From Parahoeflea alexandrii (GTDB taxonomy: Bacteria; Pseudomonadota; Alphaproteobacteria; Rhizobiales; Rhizobiaceae): DNA of 64,000 bases. Below are positions 57,737-64,000 of this stretch, piece after piece. The notes below the pieces were generated by a model. It saw nothing but the letters and a program-made list of their open reading frames with translations. It made no database searches and had not been told where the DNA came from. The position numbers and the translations under genes were made by a program. The DNA is taken from the NCBI RefSeq assembly GCF_027214025.1, contig NZ_JAPWHB010000002.1, positions 434,001 through 498,000 on the forward strand, written 5' to 3'. How positions within the stretch are numbered: the first letter of the stretch is position 1; each line of letters begins with the position of its first letter.

Positions 57737-58444
57737 TCAGGCAGTCTTTCTTTGCTGTCCGGACGCAAGCATTGCCCGGCTGTGGATCAGAAATGGTGCG
57801 CCCGGTTCGGGCTCGACAAACAGGGTGAGTGCCCGCACCGCCACCGGCCGGGCAAGAACCGGTGCGAAATGGGCCCTGGCGGCGGCCTCGACCCGGCTGG
57901 TCAGCGGTTCAGACAGGCGTGTGCTGAGCGTCATGTGAAAGCGGAAGTGATCGAAAACGTAAGGGTACCCCCACCGCATCAGGTTCCTCAACTCGCCTGA
58001 AGTCAGCGATTCAGGATTGCGGCGCTCGATCTCCCGGTCGGTCAATGTTGCCCTGAGCGGCTCGAAGGCTTCGACGACCGAATTGGCAAACGCGTTGAGC
58101 GCCGGTGCGGAGCCTTCCGGCACCAGCGCCAGAAACCCTTCAAGACGGCCGACCATCAACGATGGAATCTCGAAAACGCTGCTGCGTGCGGAAAAGGCCT
58201 CCATCGCATCGACCAGGTCTGTTTCGCTCACGCCCGCGGCCAGACGGAATGGCGCCTTCAGCGTCGCGTGAAAACCGTAGCGGCGGGCGGGTCCGGTAAT
58301 CTCGGCCAGTTCGCTTGCGCCGAGGCCGGCAAGATCGGGGTGCTCAACCGCATGGCCGGAGGCGGTATCCCGGCCCAGCCAGCTGGCTCCCAGATCATGA
58401 AACGCATCGTCAGCACTCGGAGCGAAATAAAGCCCGTACCGCAT
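57737..58444 (-). CDS. Phosphonate-operon 2H phosphoesterase (DUF1045 family)
   Basis: A 235-residue protein of the DUF1045 family linked to phn operons. Two 2H phosphoesterase motifs are visible: FHATLKAPF (H59-x-T) and FHMTLSTRL (H-x-T-L-S) about a hundred residues later. Such enzymes open 2',3'- or cyclic phosphates, so it could replace PhnP on the cyclic ribose phosphate made by C-P lyase. It overlaps phnE2's stop by one base. The role is inferred from motif and operon position. Confidence 0.8.
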   Translation of the reverse strand: MRYGLYFAPSADDAFHDLGASWLGRDTASGHAVEHPDLAGLGASELAEITGPARRYGFHATLKAPFRLAAGVSETDLVDAMEAFSARSSVFEIPSLMVGRLEGFLALVPEGSAPALNAFANSVVEAFEPLRATLTDREIERRNPESLTSGELRNLMRWGYPYVFDHFRFHMTLSTRLSEPLTSRVEAAARAHFAPVLARPVAVRALTLFVEPEPGAPFLIHSRAMLASGQQRKTA

Positions 58445-59985
58445 CACACCTGTCCCTTGCCAATCAGCAGCCCGCGCAGCCGCGAGGAAATCGTGTCGAA
58501 AACGTAGACGACGAGCAGGATGAGTAAAACCATGTAGGCAACATTCTCCCAGTCCGCATTTGTCCGCATTGCCTCCCACAGCTTGAGCCCGATGCCGCCG
58601 GCGCCAACCGCACCTATGATTGTCGCCGAGCGGGTGTTGGATTCCCAGAAATAGAGCGACTGACTGACAAAAACCGGCAAGACCTGCGGCACGACACCGA
58701 AGCGCTGCACCAGTACCGGATTCGCGCCAAGCGAGCGTACACCCTCGCGCTGTTTTTCGTCGATATTTTCAAGCGCCTCGGAATAGAGTTTTCCAAGCGT
58801 CCCCGTATCGGTGAAGAAAATGGCGGAAATACCGGCCAGCGGCCCGGGGCCAAAAGCGCGGGTGAAAAACAGCGCCCAGATCAGCATGTCGACCGACCGC
58901 AGGAAATCGAACAGCCGCTTGGTCACCTGGTTCGTCAGGAAACTCGGCGTGATGTTGCGCGCCGCCATAAAGGACAGCGGAAACGCGATGGCGGTGGCAA
59001 ACAGCGTGCCGACGAAAGCCATGACAATGGTCTGGCCGAGCTTTACGTAGACATCGCCGTGCTGCCATTCGGCATTGTTGAGGAAATTGTCGATCGCCAG
59101 CGACAGGTTCGACTGCTCCGGCTTGATCCGCTCGCCCCAGAGGATCGTTGCGGCGACATCGCCGAAGCTCCGGTTCCAGAACGCCGAGGACGGATCGAAG
59201 ACGAAGTTCTCCCAGCCAAGGAAGCGCTGGCGAATCTTGACCTCGTCCTCCTCCACCTCGACCCGGCCGTCAAAGCCGAAATAGGCGACAATCTTCTCAC
59301 CTTCACGGCGCTGGACCGCCCATTCCGGAAGCTCGCGGTCGGCCCGGACGATGCCGTCCGAACCGGCGGTCACGACAAGGCTTTCCGCCCCGCGCGTGAG
59401 CGTCACGCGGTAAGGTTCGACTAGAACGGTGCCCGATCCCATGTCGACATCCGCCCGGACCGGCAGCACCTTGCGCTCCGATGTCGTCACGGGTTGGGTT
59501 GCGCCCTCGCCCGCTTGTGGAGCCGAGCCTCCGGTTGCAGCCCCCGGCGCCATGAAACCCGTCGAAGTTCCCTTGGCGCCCGGAACGAGGAAGCCGGTGG
59601 CGGCAGGCGCTTGAGCTGCGGCCGGAGACGTTTCGGTCGTCGTCACAACCGTAACTTCGGCCTGTTCCGTGACCAGCCAGTCCGGTTTGGGATCGTTCCC
59701 CAGCGGCGAGAAGCGCGGGAATTCAACCTCAAGATAGCCATCCTGGTAGGCGATATCCGGACGCACTTCGTAGGAGACCCAGTCCGCGAGATAACTGCCG
59801 GCGATATCCCAATTGCCGCGCTGGAATACCTGGCCGATGGCAAACAGGTTCCAGGCAAACACCAGGTAGACCGCCACCGCGGCGACGGCGAGGCTCTTGC
59901 CATGGCGCGCCAGGAACGACCGGTTGAACACTTCGGGGTAGCGTCCGACGAGATCGTCGATCTGCTCGGCGGTCATTGCGCTCAT
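58444..59985 (-). CDS. phnE: Phosphonate ABC transporter permease with a large N-terminal extracytoplasmic insert
   Basis: A 513-residue PhnE-type permease, much longer than the usual 260-320. One N-terminal helix (about 32-52) is followed by about 260 residues before the permease core begins near residue 316 (YVKLGQTIVMAFVGTLFATA), which ends normally with SATIIGAVGAGGIGLKLWEA. The insert has a Pro/Ala/Thr-rich linker (about 110-170) with a repeated TGF(L/M)xPGA and a possibly folded beta-rich part afterwards. The start forms an ATGA overlap with the other phnE. The insert's function is unknown. Confidence 0.87.
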   Translation of the reverse strand: MSAMTAEQIDDLVGRYPEVFNRSFLARHGKSLAVAAVAVYLVFAWNLFAIGQVFQRGNWDIAGSYLADWVSYEVRPDIAYQDGYLEVEFPRFSPLGNDPKPDWLVTEQAEVTVVTTTETSPAAAQAPAATGFLVPGAKGTSTGFMAPGAATGGSAPQAGEGATQPVTTSERKVLPVRADVDMGSGTVLVEPYRVTLTRGAESLVVTAGSDGIVRADRELPEWAVQRREGEKIVAYFGFDGRVEVEEDEVKIRQRFLGWENFVFDPSSAFWNRSFGDVAATILWGERIKPEQSNLSLAIDNFLNNAEWQHGDVYVKLGQTIVMAFVGTLFATAIAFPLSFMAARNITPSFLTNQVTKRLFDFLRSVDMLIWALFFTRAFGPGPLAGISAIFFTDTGTLGKLYSEALENIDEKQREGVRSLGANPVLVQRFGVVPQVLPVFVSQSLYFWESNTRSATIIGAVGAGGIGLKLWEAMRTNADWENVAYMVLLILLVVYVFDTISSRLRGLLIGKGQV

Positions 59986-60944
59986 GACACGGCTCCCTGG
60001 ACACGGGTAAAGGCCTGCTCGCCAACCACGCGTTTGCGCAGCCATGCGGACAGCTGGTCGACCGCGATCACCGTGGTCAGCAGCAGCAGGATGATGGCGA
60101 TGGTCTTGGCCTCGTGGCCGCGGCTGATCGACAGCCGCAAGGCTTCGCCGATGCCACCGCCGCCGACCGCGCCTATGATGGTCGAGGCGCGGACGTTGAT
60201 TTCCAGCCTGAGCAGCGTGTAGCTGAGAAAGTTCGGCAGCACCTGCGGCACCATGCCGTACCGCACCCGTTCGACCCAGTTGCCGCCGGACGCCCGCAGC
60301 CCCTCGTCAGGCTTCATGTCGGCATTTTCGACAACTTCGAAGAACATTTTGCCAAGCGATCCGATGGTGTGGATCGCCACGGCGATGATTGCAGGCACCG
60401 GACCGAGCGAGAGAATCGCGGCGAAAAAGCCGGCAATCACGATCTCGGGGAAAGCCCGGAGGATTTCTAGGAACCGGCGCACGAAGCCGCGCAGCCAGCC
60501 GCGCGTGGTCAGGTTCGATGCCGCCAGGAAGCACAAGAGGAAACCGAAGAAGAAACCGACCAGCGTCGAGACGATCGCGATGTTGATGGTCTCGATCATC
60601 TTGAAGACGTACTCGGGCATGTAAATATTCTCGGTCAGGTAGACCCGGCCCACCGGATAGTCATATTTCAGCGACCCATCCGCATAGGGACTCTCCAGAT
60701 CGAACATCGCCCGCCAGATCTCCCACCCGTCGCGCGGAATCATGTCGCCGAAGAAATCGAAGAAATGCGGCAGCCGGTCCCAGAACTTGCCCGCATTGGT
60801 CTCGTTGGCGAACCACAACGAGCCGGCCAGCGCCATCGCAAGAAGCAAGAGCCCCAGACCGGTATAGAGCCGCCGCTGACGGGCAAGCGCCTGCCAGTGC
60901 CGCTCGGTCTCGGTCACCATCGGGGAGTATCGGGGCGTTGTCAT
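59982..60944 (-). CDS. phnE: Phosphonate ABC transporter permease
   Basis: A 320-residue inner-membrane permease of usual length. Signatures include FLEILRAFPEIVIAGFFAA, the EAA-like NADMKPDEGLRASGGNWVERV and ASTIIGAVGGGGIGEALRLS. It probably pairs with the longer PhnE encoded just downstream. A small hairpin (CCTGT/ACAGG, 60953-60966) covers part of its AGGA ribosome site, which may lower translation relative to phnD. Confidence 0.9.
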   Translation of the reverse strand: MTTPRYSPMVTETERHWQALARQRRLYTGLGLLLLAMALAGSLWFANETNAGKFWDRLPHFFDFFGDMIPRDGWEIWRAMFDLESPYADGSLKYDYPVGRVYLTENIYMPEYVFKMIETINIAIVSTLVGFFFGFLLCFLAASNLTTRGWLRGFVRRFLEILRAFPEIVIAGFFAAILSLGPVPAIIAVAIHTIGSLGKMFFEVVENADMKPDEGLRASGGNWVERVRYGMVPQVLPNFLSYTLLRLEINVRASTIIGAVGGGGIGEALRLSISRGHEAKTIAIILLLLTTVIAVDQLSAWLRKRVVGEQAFTRVQGAVS

Positions 60945-60970
60945 GGGAAGATCCTGTTGCGACAGGGAAA

Positions 60971-61000
60971 GCCGCGGCCCCTCGCAAGAGGAGCCGCGGC
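60971..61000. other. Strong hairpin between phnD and phnE1
   Basis: GCCGCGGC/GCCGCGGC (8 bases, self-complementary arms) continues after single mismatched bases into CCTC/GAGG with a GCAA tetraloop. It lies in the gap between phnD and phnE1, where such hairpins often protect the abundant binding-protein mRNA from decay. Confidence 0.65.
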
Positions 61001-61019
61001 GATCTGGTGTTGATGAAGC

Positions 61020-61931
61020 TTAGGAACCGATCTTGGCTTTGCGAGCGTCAATGATCGCCTGGTAGAACGAGGCGTCGACTTCGGTGTAGCCCTTGTAATC
61101 GCCGCCCTGGATGGCGGAGAAGCAGGCCGGATCGCTCTCCGGCAGCGCCATCATGAAGTCCTTGAACTTGGTCTTCATGTCAGCGTTCATCGACGAGCGG
61201 ACCACGATCGGGCCGTTCGGGATCAGCGGCGACTTCCAGAGTTCAACCAGGTCACCCATGTCGACGATGCCCTTGTCGACCATCTTCTTCAGGTTGCCGG
61301 ATGTGTAGCCGTCCTTGAATTCGCCAACGCCCGAAGCCCAGGTGGTGCCGGCGTCGAAATTGCCCTTGACCACTTCGAGAACCAGGTTCTCGTGACCGCC
61401 GCCGAAGCCGGTTTCACCAAAGAACTCGGCGATCGGCATGCCGATAGCGGCAGGCAGCGTCACCGAGGGAACCAGGAAGCCGGAGGTGGAGTCCGGATCG
61501 GCAAAACCGAGCTTCTTGCCCTTGAGGTCCTCGAGCTTGGTGATGCCCGAATCCTTGCGTGCGACCATGACCGAGTAGTAGCCGGTTGCGCCGTCGGTCT
61601 GGATCGTGGTCAGGATCGGCTCGACGGCCTTCGGGTCTTCGAGATAGACCTTGGCGTAGCCCGATGCACCGAGCTCGGCATAGTCGAGCGTGCCGCCGAG
61701 CAGGCCCTGGATCACGCCGTCATAGTCGGCGGCCGGAAACAGCGAGACCTTTTCGACGCCGAGAACGGCGGGCAGCTTCTCGGTCATGCACTGGAAGTTG
61801 CGCAGGCGGTCGGCTTCGTTTTCTCCGCCGAGAATGCCGATGCGGAAGTCCTTGAGGTCTTCGGCACCTGCGGGCTGGACTGCGAGGATGGCAGCGAACG
61901 AGGCTGCTGCGAGAAGGGCTTTCTTGATCAT
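61020..61931 (-). CDS. phnD: Phosphonate ABC transporter substrate-binding protein
   Basis: A 303-residue periplasmic binding protein. The Sec signal MIKKALLAAASFAAILAVQP is cut after AGA. Ligand-site features of PhnD are visible: GLLGGTLDYAELGASGYAKV, KKLGFADPDSTSGFLVPSV and KGNFDAGTTWASG. It binds phosphonates such as 2-aminoethylphosphonate. The start at 61931 follows AGGAGCAGATCC; the upstream in-frame stretch to 62237 overlaps phnC and is not used. Confidence 0.92.
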   Translation of the reverse strand: MIKKALLAAASFAAILAVQPAGAEDLKDFRIGILGGENEADRLRNFQCMTEKLPAVLGVEKVSLFPAADYDGVIQGLLGGTLDYAELGASGYAKVYLEDPKAVEPILTTIQTDGATGYYSVMVARKDSGITKLEDLKGKKLGFADPDSTSGFLVPSVTLPAAIGMPIAEFFGETGFGGGHENLVLEVVKGNFDAGTTWASGVGEFKDGYTSGNLKKMVDKGIVDMGDLVELWKSPLIPNGPIVVRSSMNADMKTKFKDFMMALPESDPACFSAIQGGDYKGYTEVDASFYQAIIDARKAKIGS

Positions 61932-61987
61932 GGATCTGCTCCTGGTTCGAACCGGCGGCATGCCGGCAATTCCGTGGGTTGAGCCTG

Positions 61988-62869
<882 letters not shown>

Positions 62870-62943
62870 CGGCAAATCCCCTTGGTTCACGTTAGGTCTC
62901 GTGATTTTCGAGGATTGGACTAGCGGAGCCGTATGAAACCGCG

Positions 62944-62961
62944 ATGTCGGTTTGATGTCAG
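62944..62961 (-). promoter_or_regulatory. PHO box upstream of phnC
   Basis: Read on the minus strand, CTGACAT-CAAA-CCGACAT is two 7-base direct repeats spaced by 4, matching the PhoB box pattern (CTGTCAT-N4-CTGTCAT) at 6 of 7 and 5 of 7 positions. It predicts phosphate-starvation control by PhoB. Confidence 0.65.
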
Positions 62962-63061
62962 TTTTGTTACGATTCACAGATGTCGGGCCGGATGCGCGAG
63001 AACCCGCAGTTTTCCGCCATTTTCGCGCTTGCACTGTGGCCCATGGCATGTCCCTATGGGC

Positions 63062-64000
<939 letters not shown>

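Overview
The window is GC-rich, densely packed alphaproteobacterial chromosome with short gaps, many ATGA, GTGA and TGATG start/stop overlaps, and no tRNA, rRNA, transposase, integrase or CRISPR array. A red-type (form IC) RuBisCO operon with CbbX, 2-aminobenzoyl-CoA catabolism, several oligopeptide-type ABC importers, a FnrL-type Fnr protein, a phosphonate importer with split permeases and a B12-controlled bluB together suggest a metabolically versatile Rhizobiales member, perhaps Hoeflea or a relative. The genus is an inference from gene content.

Region 1 (1-7780, minus strand) is one operon: 2-aminobenzoyl-CoA monooxygenase/reductase, SDR, MarR regulator, enoyl-CoA hydratase, acyl-CoA dehydrogenase, 2-aminobenzoate-CoA ligase, RidA protein and the start of kynureninase. 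It links kynurenine to anthranilate and on to beta-oxidation. Region 2 (8034-22785) has two divergent operons around 16.0-16.15 kb. Leftward: an FAD oxidoreductase, a Tat-exported solute-binding protein, OppBCDF and a diverged kynureninase-fold enzyme. Rightward: a cyclase-family hydrolase (isatin hydrolase or kynurenine formamidase type), a second FAD oxidoreductase, a MarR regulator and an indolepyruvate:ferredoxin oxidoreductase pair. This looks like an undescribed indole, kynurenine or aryl-amine route feeding region 1.

Region 3 (23077-33920) holds a LysR regulator, a PACE efflux pump, a second peptide-type ABC importer, a HAD phosphatase, an HSL-type esterase and a CocE/NonD hydrolase. 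Region 4 (34082-36229) pairs an arginine-deiminase-like protein lacking its catalytic residues with an Fnr-type regulator; an Fnr box lies between them. Region 5 (36491-47973) is the Calvin-Benson operon cbbF-P-T-(pgk-like)-A-L-S-X-E followed by a redoxin and a phosphoglycolate phosphatase, with divergent cbbR. The 159-residue pgk-like gene is only the N-terminal half of phosphoglycerate kinase and has lost its substrate residues.

Region 6 (47997-55913) contains two flavoprotein oxidoreductases, a rhodanese, a metallophosphoesterase, a periplasmic Cache-like protein next to a chemoreceptor ending in a CheR/CheB docking pentapeptide, and an 84-residue orphan. Region 7 (55998-62869) is phnC-D-E1-E2-(2H phosphoesterase)-M-N behind a PHO box; the C-P lyase core genes are absent here. 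The window ends with a cobalamin riboswitch and bluB.
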